The notes below the pieces were generated by a model. That model was not told the DNA's origin and searched no databases. It saw nothing but the letters and a program-made list of their open reading frames with translations. Made by a program: the position numbers and the translations under genes. Source: Orobanche coerulescens (lineage: Eukaryota > Streptophyta > Magnoliopsida > Lamiales > Orobanchaceae). Taken from it: 64,000 nucleotides of DNA. Where the stretch lies: contig CM065817.1 in assembly GCA_033398695.1 (NCBI GenBank), forward strand, positions 31,568,231 through 31,632,230. Direction: 5' to 3'. Shown one piece after another: positions 1 to 11,262 of the stretch (its first letter is position 1; each line of letters starts with the position of its first letter).

Positions 1-1455
1 AGAATTGAGCTCGGCGACAGAGACCTCATCACCTACCACGGGTCCAGGAGATCGGTACATGATCGTCTCGGCTCCCGCTCCGAGAGACAAACCGCGAGCA
101 GTCAGGCTACGGCGATGGCCGCAATGCAGTGCCATCTCGACGAAATGAAGGCGCTCATAGAAACTGGGGCAGGCGCCAAGAGATCGATCGTCGGACCGAG
201 TGAGCCGCTCGCGGTCCAGATCGAGCTTGCCCCCTTACAACCGAAGATCGCTCCTCCTCAAACACCTTTATATGAGGGGAGATCAGACTCTGAGACCCAC
301 TTGAGCAAGTTCCGGATCTACATGACCGGATGCGGGGCATCAGACGCAACGAAGTGCCGAATGTTCCCATTAACATTGGGCGATCTTGCCCATAGGTGGT
401 ATATCTCACTGCCACCGCGTTCAATCAACTGTTTTGAGAAGCTGGCGAACGACTTCACGTCGTATTTCACCATCAAAGTCGCTCGGCCAGATGGCCCCCA
501 CCGCATGATGAAGATCAGGCAGGGGAAGGACGAGCCCAACGAAGACTACATCGACTGGGTGGATGAAATAGTCCTCACTGGCGAGCCCATTAGCGATGAG
601 CTCTCCCTCTACTCAGTCCTAGGGGGATTCTATGGCCATTCACCCATGTTCAGGCACCTCACGAAGGACATCCCCCAACCTACGCGACCTTCCGCGTCAA
701 GGCTGCCGACTTTATAGCGAGGCAGAGGATGCTCACCCTTCGCTTAGGCGAGGGATCTACCGGAGAAGGGAAGGCGCCATCTCCCATCCCGAAAAAGGCG
801 GTCTCCAAACCCAGAAAGGCGGTCGCAAAGCCGCCCGGTCAAGGCCTTCGAGGATGTGGAAGTTCACCTCCTCCGCAACCTCAATCTGTCTCCGGCCCAT
901 ATCTTCAACACCATCAAGGGGCGCGAATGGCTTAGCAAGCCGAAGCCGATGAGGGACAACAGTCATCTGGACCGCAGCAAATTTTGTGCCTACCATAAAA
1001 GTCCCAGCCACAACACCATCCAGTGCCGCGACCTCCTCAGACAACTCTGGAGGTTGTTCGAGGAAAGCGAGCTGGACAATTTGGTGACCAAGCCAGAACC
1101 CCGGGCAGAAAGGACCGGGGGGCGCGATCGCCGACAGAACGACAGAATCCCTCTCAATCCGGTCTCTAGAATCGAGAAAAACAAGCCGGAGTACTCAGAC
1201 GAGTCGATCCCTCCGATCAACCCCGGCGGCCAGATCAATATGCTTCAGTCGGGAGGTGGAAACTTCGGAGGTCTTTCCCCGATTTCCACCATATCAAATA
1301 GAAAGCGGAAGGCCGAGCTGAGGGCGTTCGACGGATTCCATGTCGTGGTGCCCCCAGAGCCGACCATCTCCAAAGACGTGCTCATCTCATTCTCCAACAA
1401 GGATAGGGAGGGAGTGCAGTGCCCCAAAGAGGATGCATTGGTAATCTCTGCATGA
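1..1455 (+). pseudogene. gag: Tat gag (capsid/nucleocapsid), partial and frameshifted
   Basis: The reading frame is open from the left edge to 717, so the true start is outside the window. The first part carries a retrotransposon-gag capsid region (YEGRSDSETHLSKFRIYM near residue 94 from the edge, then HRWYISLPP and the ANDFTSYF region). A frameshift near 680 moves the capsid end into another frame, and a second shift near 850 moves the rest into the 856-1455 frame. That last part holds a zinc-knuckle-like cluster (FCAYHKSPSHNTIQC near 985-1025) in the place where Tat gag has one. Gag forms the virus-like particle and binds the element RNA. At least two frameshifts make this copy non-functional. 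Confidence 0.85.
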
Positions 1456-1467
1456 ATCCTTGGGAAA

Positions 1468-1872
1468 ATGGTCGACCGCGTGCTGGTTGACAATGGGAGA
1501 TTTTGCAACATCATATTCAAATCTGCTCTGGACCAGCTCGGCAACCTGACCAAGTTCATCAAGCCATTTGATACCGTGCTTCAAGGGTTTGGCGACAACA
1601 CGGTCCAGGCCTACGGAAGGATCAAGCTCTGTGTCGAGCTAATATGCTGTTATGATACCAAGGTTAAGATCACTAGGAACCTCAATTTTGTAATCATAGA
1701 TAGGCCCAGCATCTATAATGGGTTCCTAGGTCGCCCCTTTCTAGAAACCTTTGAGGCAGTCGCCTCTTCTTTCTTTTACTGTATCAAGTTCCCCACTACC
1801 GATGGGACGGTCGGTACTGTAAAAGGAGACCAGCTAATGGCAAAGAAATATTTGAATTACTCTGTGTCGTAA
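1468..1872 (+). pseudogene. Tat aspartic protease region
   Basis: This segment reads as a retroviral-type aspartic protease. The active-site stretch is VLVDNGRFCNIIF, where relatives usually have a DNG/DGG core followed by small residues, so the Asp and Gly are kept while the next residues are altered. Further on, the FLGRPFLETFEA region matches the usual LGRP(F/W) end of plant Ty3 proteases. A stop (TGA at 1453-1455) separates it from gag and another stop ends it at 1872. The protease would cut the gag-pol polyprotein inside the particle. Confidence 0.8.
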
Positions 1873-1931
1873 CTTCCCCTTTAAAGGTTTCCCGTGCTCT
1901 TTATAACATTGAGGCGATCGACATTCAACCA

Positions 1932-3452
1932 ATGGAGATCGACGAGCCAAGCACCTCATACCAACCCGACTCAGAGGACGGCATCTCGCAACAATTGTCG
2001 GACGACATCGAGCTAAGGATCGGTTTCGAGCCAAGCCTCAACATTGATCCAAGGATCGAGTCCGGCAATCGTTCCAAACGAGAAGCGACCGTCCCTATTG
2101 AAGAGTTGGAAAGTATAACGATAGATCCGGCTCGCCCGGAGTGGGAAGTGCAGATCGGCACAAGCATCGGTCTCGAGTTAAAAGACGATCTGATCAGTTT
2201 ACTACGTAGGAACATCATAATCTTTGCCTGGTCGCATCAAGATATGGTCGGTATTAGTCCTGAACACGCTTGCCACTATCTAAAGATCAACCCGGCAAGG
2301 AAGCCTGTTCACCAGAAATGTAGGAAATTCGGTCCTGAGAAGTACGCTGCGCTCGACGCAGAAGTCAAAAAGCTACTCGACAACAAACTGATCGGAGTAG
2401 CTACCGAAGAGCCACTGTGGGTAGCCAACGCGGTTCTCGTCAAAAAGGCGAGCAACTCATGGAGGTTATGCATCAATTTCACCGACCTCAACGCGGCATG
2501 TCCGAAAGACCACTTTCTGATGCCTCATATTGACCACTTGGTCGATAGCACGGCAGGTTGCGAAATGATGTCATTTATGGACGCCTTCGCCGGGTACCAT
2601 CAGATCCCAATGGCGGAGAAAGACGTAAAACACACGTCGTTCCATACGGAAAAAGACATGTACTTTTAGGTCTGAATGCCGTTCGGCCTGAAAAACGCGG
2701 GGGCGACCTACCAACGACTAGTCAATGGGATGTTCGCCGATCAGATCGGCAAGACCATGGAGGTTTACATTGACGACATCGTGGTCAAGAGCCTCAAAAA
2801 GTAAGATCACCTCAAAGACCTTGCCGAGACGTTCCATCCTCGAGAAATTTAACATGAAACTGAATCCCAAGAAATGCAACTTCGGGGTAAGCTCCGGAAA
2901 GTTCCTGGGGCACATCGTGAGCCAAAGGGGGATCGAAGCGAACCCCACTAAGATCCAGGCGATCCTCGACATGCAGGAGCCACGGAATGTCAAACAGGTG
3001 CAACGTCTCATGGGTTGTCTAGCAGTCCTTAACCGTTTCATTTCTCGGCTCAGAGACAAAAGCAAGCCATTCTTCGCCACCATAAAGAATAAGAAATTTG
3101 CATGGAAAAAGGAAAGTCAAATGGCGTTCGCCAAAATCAAGGAGTATCTGTCTAATCCCCAAATTTTGGCGAAGCCAATCCACGGCGAAAAGCTATTCCT
3201 CTACCTGGCGGCCTCAGAGGTCGCACTGAGCGCTGTATTAGTGCGAGCAGAGGGGCAAGTCCACTTGCCGATCTACTTCATTAGTCAAGCGCTCCATGAC
3301 GCGGAAACGCATTACATGTCTCTGGAGAAGCTCGCCTACACATTAGTCATGAGTATTCACAAGCTGAGGGCTTACTTCTTCGAACACCAAGTGGAGGTTC
3401 TGACGACTCTCCTCCTAAGGCAAGTTCTGCACCGACCAGACACCAACGGGTG
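1932..3452 (+). pseudogene. pol: Tat reverse transcriptase and first RNase H
   Basis: RT motifs run in order: the fingers region around 2410-2520 (WRLCINFTDLNAACPKDHF), FMDAFAGYHQIPM near 2580, MPFGLKNAGATYQ near 2677, and the catalytic YIDDIVVKS near 2770. The connection and the Ty3 RNase H (FLYLAASEVALSAVLV near 3200; residues normally D are changed or missing) follow to 3452. In-frame stops at 2667-2675 and near 2801, and a stop at 3451-3453, break the reading frame. RT copies element RNA into DNA and the RNase H removes the RNA strand. The order and the MPFGLKNAGATYQ block fit Tat/Athila RTs better than chromovirus RTs. Confidence 0.9.
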
Positions 3453-4071
3453 ACTCCTCAAGTGGTCACTGGAGATCGCCCAATACGGTGTCACGTACGC
3501 TCCTCGCACGGCGATCAAAGGCCAAGCTCTGGCAGATTTCGTGGTGGAACTAACGTTCCCGCCCAGTCCGACCCAGGTCGGCCGTCCTGCCTAGAAATTG
3601 TACGTAGATGGCTCGGCGACCAGCTCGCGAGCGGGGGCAGGGATTGTCCTCATCAGCCCCGACGGCTAAAGTTTCACAAATGTTGTACGTTCTGGGTTCC
3701 GTGCGACCAACAATGAAGCCGAGTACGAAGCCTTGGTAGGCGGGCTCGATCTAACACTCGCCCTGGATGTTCGTCGCCTCCACATCTTCATGGACTCCCT
3801 CTTGGTCGTGAACCAAGACAAGGGGGAATATGACGCGCGCGGCGAACAGATGATCAGATATCAAGAATTGGTCGCCGAAATGTGCACAAAGTTTGAAGAA
3901 GTGCTGATCGAACAAGTCCCGAGAGAGCACAACTACCACGCCGATGCCCTATCCAAACTCGCATCGTCAGATAGGGCGGCAGACTTCTCTAACATCCAAA
4001 TCACGAAGTCAGCGAAATCGACGATCGACAGAAGCCTGGTCACCACAGTTGCCATCGCCGAAGATAACTAG
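3453..4071 (+). pseudogene. Tat second (archaeal-type) RNase H
   Basis: A second RNase H follows the first. Its start, KLYVDGSATSSRAGAGIVL (near 3596-3650), and the later block with FMDSLLVVNQ (near 3790) and HNYHADALSKLAS (near 3930) supply the usual acidic residues: D in YVDGS, E in NEAEYEAL, D in MDSLL and D in ADALS. Duplicate RNase H domains of this kind mark the Tat lineage. The reading frame is interrupted by stops near 3591 and 3669 and closed by TAG at 4069-4071. The domain would help remove RNA during reverse transcription. Confidence 0.85.
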
Positions 4072-5289
4072 ATGACTCCGTTCATTAAATACTTAAAGGA
4101 CGGAACGGTCCCCGCAGATCGGATCAAAGCTCTCCAGCTTCAGCTCCGAGCGACCAGATACACCCTATTGGACGACCGGCTTTACAAGCGAGCTTTCAGC
4201 GTACCTCTCCTCAAGTGCCTTACGCCGGAGGAAGGCCGACTCGTTTTAGCCGATATCCATGACGGGATCTGTGGAAATCACGCTGGAGGGCGAGTTCTCA
4301 TCAACAAGACGACCAGGCAAGGATTTTTCTGGCCTACACTACAAAAAGACGCGATCACCTACGCCCGATCTTGTCACAGGTGTCAAGTGATGGGCCCGAG
4401 CATCAAGCTCTCCCCCGAGCAGCTCACTTCTATATATAGTCCGTGGTCGTTCGCCCAATGGGGCATCGACCTCATCGGTCCTTTGCCGACGGCGCTAGGG
4501 GGATGTAAATTTGCCATCGTGGGGGTCGATTATTTCACGAAATGGGCAGAGGCCGAGCCACTCAACAAGATCGGCCAAGAACAAGTGATCAAGTTCATTT
4601 GGAAGAACATCATATGCCGATTCGGTCTACCACAGGCTATCATCTCCGACAACGGAAAGCAGTTCGATGGTTTGGAAGTTATGCAATTCTGCGAGAAATA
4701 GGGAATTAAAAAACTATTCTCGGCCCCTTAGCACCCTCAGACGAATGGGCAGGTAGAGGCTGTAAACAATATTCTCAAACATACGATCAAAGCAAGACTC
4801 GAATCCAAACAATGATGATGGGCGAGCGAGCTCCTGGATGTTTTGTGGTCCTACTGAACGACGACCTGAAATTCAACCGGCGAAACCCCATTCGCCCTCG
4901 CCTTCAGAACAGAAGCAGTAATCCCTTCAGAGATCGCCGTCCTCAGCCACCAAACTGAACAAGAAATGATGATGGATAATGATGTAGCTCGACGGATCGA
5001 CTTGGACATGCTCGAGGAGCGACGACTGACCTCGAAAATGAAGAACGCAATCCACAAAAGAAAATCCGAGAAATTCTTCAATTCGAAGGTCAAGGAAAGG
5101 CGAATCCAAGTGGGCGACTTAGTCCTTAAAAAGGTCCAGACTCACACGTGAGTATGTGGCCCGAATTGGGAGGGGGCCTTCAGGATATCCAAATGGCTGA
5201 CCAGAGGAGCCTACGAACTCCAACACCCAGACGTCACTCCGGACCAATATCCCTGGAACGCCGTACATTTGAAGAAATACTATCAATAA
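4072..5289 (+). pseudogene. Tat integrase, C-terminal end of pol
   Basis: An HHCC zinc region (HDGICGNHAGG near 4258, then CHRCQVMGP near 4373) leads into the catalytic core. The first Asp is in WGIDLIGPLPT (near 4460), the second in IISDNGKQF (near 4640), and the expected Glu lies in the broken stretch after 4740 (HPQTNGQVEAVN). Stops at 4699, near 4728, near 4813 and beyond interrupt the core and tail. Pol ends with the usual NAVHLKKYYQ block and TAA at 5287-5289, typical of Tat integrases. Integrase would insert the DNA copy into the chromosome. This copy cannot make an intact enzyme. Confidence 0.88.
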
Positions 5290-6410
5290 AAACTTTGTAT
5301 TCAGTTACCCAATGTACAAAGAGCTTAATGAGATTTTCCGATCCCCTCTATATGATTCGCCTCAACAGAACAAACAAATAAAAAATAGGACGACTCGCTC
5401 GCCCTCCAAGAGGTCGTCATCTAACCTGATCAAACAACGTATACCGTCGAGGATCATCATCTAATATGGCGATCCGAGGTAGAAAAGTGCAGCCATGGTT
5501 CTGGGAGTCGATGGAACCGATAGCCCGTCCATGCAAGGTTCCTTTGGGTAGAGATCGCCTGCCCTTCCGTTGAAATACGAGGCGGGCGTAGCCGAAGGAC
5601 CCTCCAAAACAGATCAGCGGACACGCTCACCAGTCCTTGGATCCATCATCTAATATGGTGGACCTGGACAATGCGATGCGTCCTTCCCCCGTCACAACGT
5701 ATGCCCTCTTAGGCAGAAAAGTGCTAACAAGACACGGTAACGAAGTCGATTTATCCGACGGCGCCCCATGCAAGGACTCCTCCAGGCAAAGACCGACCGC
5801 CCCTTCGCTACATTGCGAGGCAAAATGTAGCCTACGGAGGACCCTCACAATTAAGTGAGTCGCGAGAAGTTAACCATCAGACGGAATGTCGCTCGCGCAC
5901 AAGACATAGTCGTAGAGGTCGGTTCCATCAAACCCCACGATTGTGCAAAGTCTTTCCAGGCCGGGACATTCGGCCTCCCTCGAGGAATCAATAAAATTGA
6001 AGATCGCAAGAACCAAACTAAAGATATCTCACTAAATAAATTATTTTCGTTCCCTTACTTTCACTAAGTAAACAAAAACAAGGGGCAAAATGGAGCCATA
6101 CATTCGATCAGGAGGACGGAACCACATACGATCGAATTTGTTCAAACAAACATATGACGATCAGTTTTGTTCAGAAATTTACAAGTAAGAATTTTAAGTA
6201 TGACAATACATTCGGAGCTATACATACAACGAACACTCCTCAAACACTTGTGTAAATTCAAATGCGAAACATTTAGACAGACGATCGTACAAACAAGGAA
6301 ACAGATGCAATTATGTATTATATTTCATTCAAGTTATTTGTACATACGCCCGAAGGCAAAACTCGAAGAAACTGAAAAATTACAAGGGAAAACAAAATGA
6401 AAGTGGTCGG
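5290..6410. other. Non-coding stretch between pol and the antisense gene
   Basis: No supported gene lies here. The sense gag-pol and the antisense gene converge on this stretch, so it should hold the 3' ends of both transcripts. It contains two imperfect tandem units (see 5452-5850) and an AT-rich part from 6010 to 6400. Confidence 0.7.
5452..5850. repeat. Two imperfect tandem units of about 190 bp in the Tat spacer
   Basis: Shared words recur in the same order: ATCATCTAATATGG (near 5456 and 5644), a GGAAAAGTGC-like word (AGGTAGAAAAGTGC near 5476, AGGCAGAAAAGTGC near 5711), CCATGCAAGG (near 5530 and 5766), and GAAGGACCCTCC / GGAGGACCCTC (near 5594 and 5837). Tandem repeats downstream of pol are common in Tat elements. 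Confidence 0.6.
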
Positions 6411-7327
6411 ACTCAGGCCGCCTCCGCCTGGCCGTCGTCACCAGCAGCTGGATCAGCGTGCGCTTCCTCGCCGGCTTCCGGATGAACGAGTTTGTCCGGC
6501 GACGGATACCAGCTCAGGTCGATTCCGAGGTCGGTGAGGTCAAGGATCGACACAAAGAAGGCCGGCTACAGGGGATGCTCAAGCACGTAGGCTTTGAAGT
6601 TATCGATTAGAGGGCCGACCTCGAGCCCTCCCTTCTTGGCAGCGCGGATGGCGTCAGCGTAAGCCATGTGATAGGCAAACTCGCCGACATACTCCGCGTT
6701 GAGGAAGGGATCGGCCTCGGTCGCCTCCAACTTCTCCTTCAGCCCCGCGATGGTTTTGTCCGCATCCTGGAGCTCGACAACCTTGGCGGCCAGCTCCCCC
6801 TTCGACGACTCCAACTCGCCAACCGATCCACTACCGCCTTCAGCCCGGTCGCCTCCTTCTGTGAGGCCGCATGCAACCGACGGGCCTCCATCATCTGATC
6901 GCGCATCCAGTCGATCGCCGCCCGGGCCCGGTCGAGTTCTTGCCTCATCCGGTCGAGATCCTGTTTAGCCCGCTTGGCCGTCTCAGCGTACTCCTTCTCC
7001 ATCGTCGCAATCCTGTCGACTAACTCAGCGTTCCGACTCCGAGCAGCCTCAAGGTCCGAATGGAGACGGGCAGTAGAGGGCCGTCCCTCATAATCCTTAA
7101 CAGCTTGAGCGGCCATCATCGCCGCTTGGAGGGTCAGGGCAAGAGTCGCCTGCATTGCGTCTCCAGACCGCCGGCGCGCGATCGCATCCAGGTCGTTTGT
7201 CCAAGCCTTCGGTAGGGAGGAGATAGCCCGAGAGACATAGTGAGGGACGTCGCTAGGCTCGTGGGGAGACCTACTCGTGAGGAAGTCCAACACCATTGGC
7301 GAGCAGTTTGGCTCGGCAAGGCGGACC

Positions 7328-7399
7328 CTGCAACAAGAACAAAAGAGTTAGTATGCCCCCTACACAAATGTCTTAACTCAACAGATCAATCGAGCTTAC
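7328..7399 (-). other. Intron 3 of the Tat antisense gene
   Basis: The minus strand reads donor AAAG|GTAAGC at 7399 and acceptor TTCTTGTTGCAG at 7328, giving 72 nt. Removing it joins the two flanking open frames in phase (2 nt + 1 nt), whereas reading through hits TAA at once. The branch and pyrimidine-rich end look like an ordinary plant intron. Confidence 0.8.
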
Positions 7400-7791
7400 C
7401 TTTCGACCTTCTCGGGGTCGCGGCCGAAAAAAGGCTTATCTCGCGGGGTCTGGGCGTCGGCGGTCGCCATGGCCTGTAGGAAGGCCGATGAGGGCGTAGG
7501 CCCCTCCGCCATTGGAACAGCAGAAATAGGAGGCGCGGCGACCGGCGGAACCACTAAGGACGCCTCAGCAGCAACAGTTGGCAAGGGCTCCTCCGGCCTC
7601 CGCCTCTTGCGGTTGCGCTGAAGCTGCTCCTCTTCCCAAACCTCCGGCTCGATGATCGGCACCATAAGAGGTCTCGCCTCGGGGATAGGACGGGTCATAC
7701 ACCTTCTTCCCTTGGCGGAGACGATTCATAAGGTCGGGGTTCGACATAGCGATCTCTCTCGGCGGCTCGGAGTAGCGGGGGAAGTAGATCT

Positions 7792-7878
7792 CTGTCAAAG
7801 AAGACATTCAAATAGGTTAGCCATCTCTTTCAATCAAAGGCGATCGTCAAGCAGAAAAGAGATCGTAAACATTTGTAC
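7792..7878 (-). other. Intron 2 of the Tat antisense gene
   Basis: Donor CAG|GTACAAAT at 7878 and acceptor TTCTTTGACAG at 7792 on the minus strand, 87 nt. It contains in-frame stops, and removing it joins the flanking frames (1 nt + 2 nt). Confidence 0.75.
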
Positions 7879-8043
7879 CTGGGACCTTCAAGTGGCGGGG
7901 AAAGCGAAACAACCGAGCGCCCAACCAATGAGCTTCGTTGTTGATCACGCGAGCATCGATGTAATTGTCCCGAAGACCGCGGATTCGCTCCCAGACGATC
8001 GAAAAGTCAAATGGAAGGTCGTCGGCCACTGGAACAAGGGAGC

Positions 8044-8112
8044 CTGCAAAAAGAAAACCAAATTAGATCAGTTCAAGGTGTATCCGAACAAAGGGAGAGT
8101 TAAAACCCTTAC
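8044..8112 (-). other. Intron 1 of the Tat antisense gene
   Basis: Donor CCGA|GTAAGG at 8112 and acceptor TTTTCTTTTTGCAG at 8044 on the minus strand, 69 nt. The acceptor follows a strong pyrimidine run. Removing it joins the frames in phase (1 nt + 2 nt) and avoids an in-frame TAA. Confidence 0.78.
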
Positions 8113-9624
8113 TCGGATTACTATCTCGAAAGCCGGTCGGGATATCCAACTCATCCTCTGGTTTATCGCTCGCCGCCGACTTCCATGCTCCGCCGACCCA
8201 GCACCATTTTGTCAGGTCGCCCCAGACCTTGGTCGGCACCCCAAGGACCACCCGACCCATGCGACCCTGAATGTGGTATCCGCCAACTGAACCCTTCTGC
8301 GCCGTCAGCTTAAAGAGGTAGTTCATTTCCAGCGCAGAAGGAAGACTAGGCAATGGTGACCACCAAAAGAGTCAAATCGACGATCGCAACTTGATTGGAG
8401 CGGCGCCACATTCCATGCGGTCAACAGGTATGACACGGCGAACGGTAATGGGAACCGCAATCCGGCCACCATGATCAACTCATTAATGGCGACCATATCC
8501 TCGGGAGGTTGGTCGGCGCGCTCGTACTCGGCGGGCACATACAGTGAGACATAGGAGGGGACATGGAACTCCGCCCTTGAACGACTCAAGTCCTTCTTAG
8601 TCGCCGAACTCCTGATTTGACCGAGGGTCCACGGGGAGCGGTTTGCGGCCTGAAATGACGTCCGCTTTACGGGTTCATAGGGGTGGGAGACCGAGTATGC
8701 GCGAAAATCAAACTGAAGACGTGGTCCGGCCAGCCTCTCCATGAGCTCGGCAAATGCCATAAATGTAACACCCCTAATCCACTCAGAGATATTACACGCC
8801 GTAGACCCTCTCCTCGAGGATCTACCAGGCTGATAACTAAAATCAAACATCTAAACATCGCCTTTAAGGCTAAAATGACTCAGTAGACCGACTTGGTCTT
8901 TCAATAATAACATACAACTCAATTCCAAACACATACCCACGCAGGGGTCAAAATACAATAAACTCCTGTACAACGGGGAAAAGATACTGCAGCGGAAAAG
9001 AAAATACAACTAGACCAATACGACATCAACGGATCCTCGTGTGATTAGTACCGTTAATCTTTCATCATCCTTCGTGCCGACCCTGTGCCATGCTCCAAAA
9101 CCTGAATGCAAAAAAAGACATCCACCCCCCGAATACTCGGGGGTTAGCAAAACTCCACTGTTTTGCTAGTGCAATTACAAGTGCAAAAATACGAGCCATA
9201 CAATTCACATTCCACGAATAACAATAATCAGGAATCCTCAAAAATCCAAATGTAACGAAAAGCACTTCCCGAGGCAAGAGTTTGGTAAAATATTCTAAAA
9301 CCGAAAGGTCACAAATCAAGGGAAAACAATTTATAAAACCGTTTAAATGCCATTGAGAGTTTTAATAGGAAACAATTTAGGATTTCCGAATCCTTCTCTT
9401 TCCAAAAATCAACAGGGGTCACAGCCCAAAGGTTTTGTTTTCGCAAATAGAAAACAGACAACAATTCACAGGGCCCGAGCCCAACATCACGTGTCCTCGG
9501 CGGACATAAAAATCAACACAACGTAATCACGCACGCGCATCGCCTAGGACCGGGACGAAGCCACAAATCCCACTCGAGGCCTCGAAGGACCCTCCCAAGC
9601 TGGCTAGCGAAACAAATCACACAC

Positions 9625-9768
9625 ATCTCACGGTTGGATCAATCGCTTGTTGCATCCTGGCCACATGATCGCATGCCATGTGCCACCGTAGATTATCTCA
9701 GGCTCTCACGGTTGGATCAGTCACTTGTTGCATCCTGACCACATGATCACGTGCCATGTGTCACCGTA
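9625..9768. repeat. Tandem duplication in the LARD-A LTR
   Basis: Two units start with CTCACGGTTGGATCA (near 9626 and 9699) and share TTGTTGCATCCTG, CACATGATC and CCATGTG words. The same pair occurs in the other LTR at 14823-14967. Confidence 0.8.
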
Positions 9769-10790
9769 GACCTTCAACCATATCCACACATTCACACAAA
9801 TAACACAATGCAACAAAGATATCCAAACAATTCACTCAGAGGCATCAAACACTTAGGAAAACACCACGTCAAACCACAACGCACCGAAAGGAAATAATAT
9901 ACGTCCACACGCAAATACCAAGTGCATCATCAACACCAAATATATCCATAGGATTCACATAGTCATTTACAAGACACAACATTCACAAAACACACGCGTT
10001 TTGAAAGCAAGCCTTTAATAAGGCTAAACCGAATCTTTTGAAAGTTCAATTCAAACGACCAAACAACCACATTTAGACGATCACTAATTATCATATCCAT
10101 AAAACAAGAATAGTATGGGCAAGATACTTGCCTCGAAATCACGATCGCAATAAGACGACGGATAGGACGCGGTCGAATAGCCCGGAACCCCCGAACAATA
10201 TCAAGAAGGTGATAGCACCACGAGTATTACGAGAATAACACCACACGAATCATCAATCACCAAACGGGATTCAACATCGGAATCCTCGAACACCTATAAA
10301 CCTCCGGAGGGAACAATAACACATGGTTACGACGAGAATCAAGGCCAAGACAACGGAAATCCCAACAAACTATCAAAGGGAACTCATTCGAACATTTAAT
10401 CGAACATTAAATGTTCAAGACCCTTCAAGAACAAAGAAATCACCCCTCGGGTCGAACGAACCAAAGATACGAGTATCCAATCCATAGAACAAGTTCAAAA
10501 CAACGTTTATACAACAATTAATTGATTAAAAGCAGTTGGAATCGAAATCAAAAAGGAAAATCCCCAAATCTACAAAAACAAGGGTTCAAGCCAAAATACC
10601 TTGATTTGGATGAATGATTCAAGTAGAGGTCGAAAATCTACAACAAGACTTGAGGTGGATGATCTCTACAAGTTTGGGAGCACTCAAATCGCCCAAAATC
10701 GCCCTCAAATCGCCTAGATGGAAGGAGGAAGAAGAGAGGAGAAAAATGAAGTTTTCTCCTCGAAAATCTGCTAAAAAAGCGAAAAAGCCC

Positions 10791-10890
10791 GTGTGCGCGG
10801 CACGGGATGAGTGTGCGCGGCCCGGGGCCAAGAAAACGCCCAGAATCAGCTTAGTGCCGCGGCACGGCTGAAGTGTGCCGCGGCACACGG
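10791..10890. repeat. GTGCCGCGGCAC palindrome cluster, LARD-A left LTR
   Basis: Four copies of GTGCCGCGGCAC or decayed forms occur within 100 bp. The first two have lost a base (GTGTGCGCGGCAC), while the last two are intact (near 10853 and 10875). The sister LTR has four copies at 15992-16094. Confidence 0.85.
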
Positions 10891-11262
10891 ATGCGACCCA
10901 CTCCAACACGAAAAAGGCACATCGTGTAGTCTTAGCTATTTCGACCATAACTCCCTCGTTTGGACTCCGATTGACTCACCGTTTGAACCATTGGAAATCT
11001 AACTTGATGCTCTATAATATTGAAAAGATTCAGAATTTTTGGAGTTTCCAAGAATTAATGGTGACTTTACAAAGTCGAACTCCCACGTGAAAAAGTCGAT
11101 TAAGGACACGGAACTCAACAAAACGACACCGAAACGAACTCGGATGACAAAAAGTGCAGAATTAATCATTCTAGAAATGACGAAACGGTCATGAACGAGT
11201 CATCAAAATGGACTTTCGCCGAAAAAAGAAAATTACCGAAATTCGAAATTGCGGATATTACA

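Larger units (their letters stand above)
6411..8763 (-). pseudogene. Antisense ORF of the Tat element, exons 1 (3' part) to 4
   Basis: Read on the minus strand, this is the main body of the Tat accessory gene. Part one (8758 down to 8113) holds a helical domain with INELIMVAGLRFPLPF (near 8500) and the NYLFKLTAQKGS / WCWVGGAWK blocks (near 8320-8180). It resembles, from memory, the Pfam family called putative gypsy type transposon. The last part (7327 down to 6566) is a long charged coiled coil (heptad-like A/E/R-rich, near 7110-6740). Three canonical introns (8112-8044, 7878-7792, 7399-7328) join the open frames in phase. Breaks seen: a frameshift near 8400, TGG to TGA at 8372-8374, a frameshift near 7690, one near 6830, and an in-frame TAG at 6566-6568; the frame then stays open to the likely original stop near 6411. 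Function unknown. The 5' end of exon 1 lies beyond LARD-A at 16467-16737. Confidence 0.78.
8764..11262 (-). repeat. LARD-A 3' LTR
   Basis: It begins TGTAACACCCC and ends GGATATTACA on +, so it has TG...CA-type ends. It matches 13961-16466 over its full length with roughly 1 % difference by eye outside the palindrome region at 10791-10890. It contains a tandem duplication of about 85 bp at 9625-9768. Confidence 0.92.

Noticed and set aside
9065..9319. 84-codon minus-strand ORF also present at 14262-14516
   Set aside because: It is conserved only because it lies in the duplicated LTRs of LARD-A. No protein family or start context supports it.
10614..10871. 85-codon basic ORF in LARD-A LTR (and similar ones in 15836-16294)
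   Set aside because: They overlap the palindrome cluster, differ between sister LTRs by frameshift and match no family.
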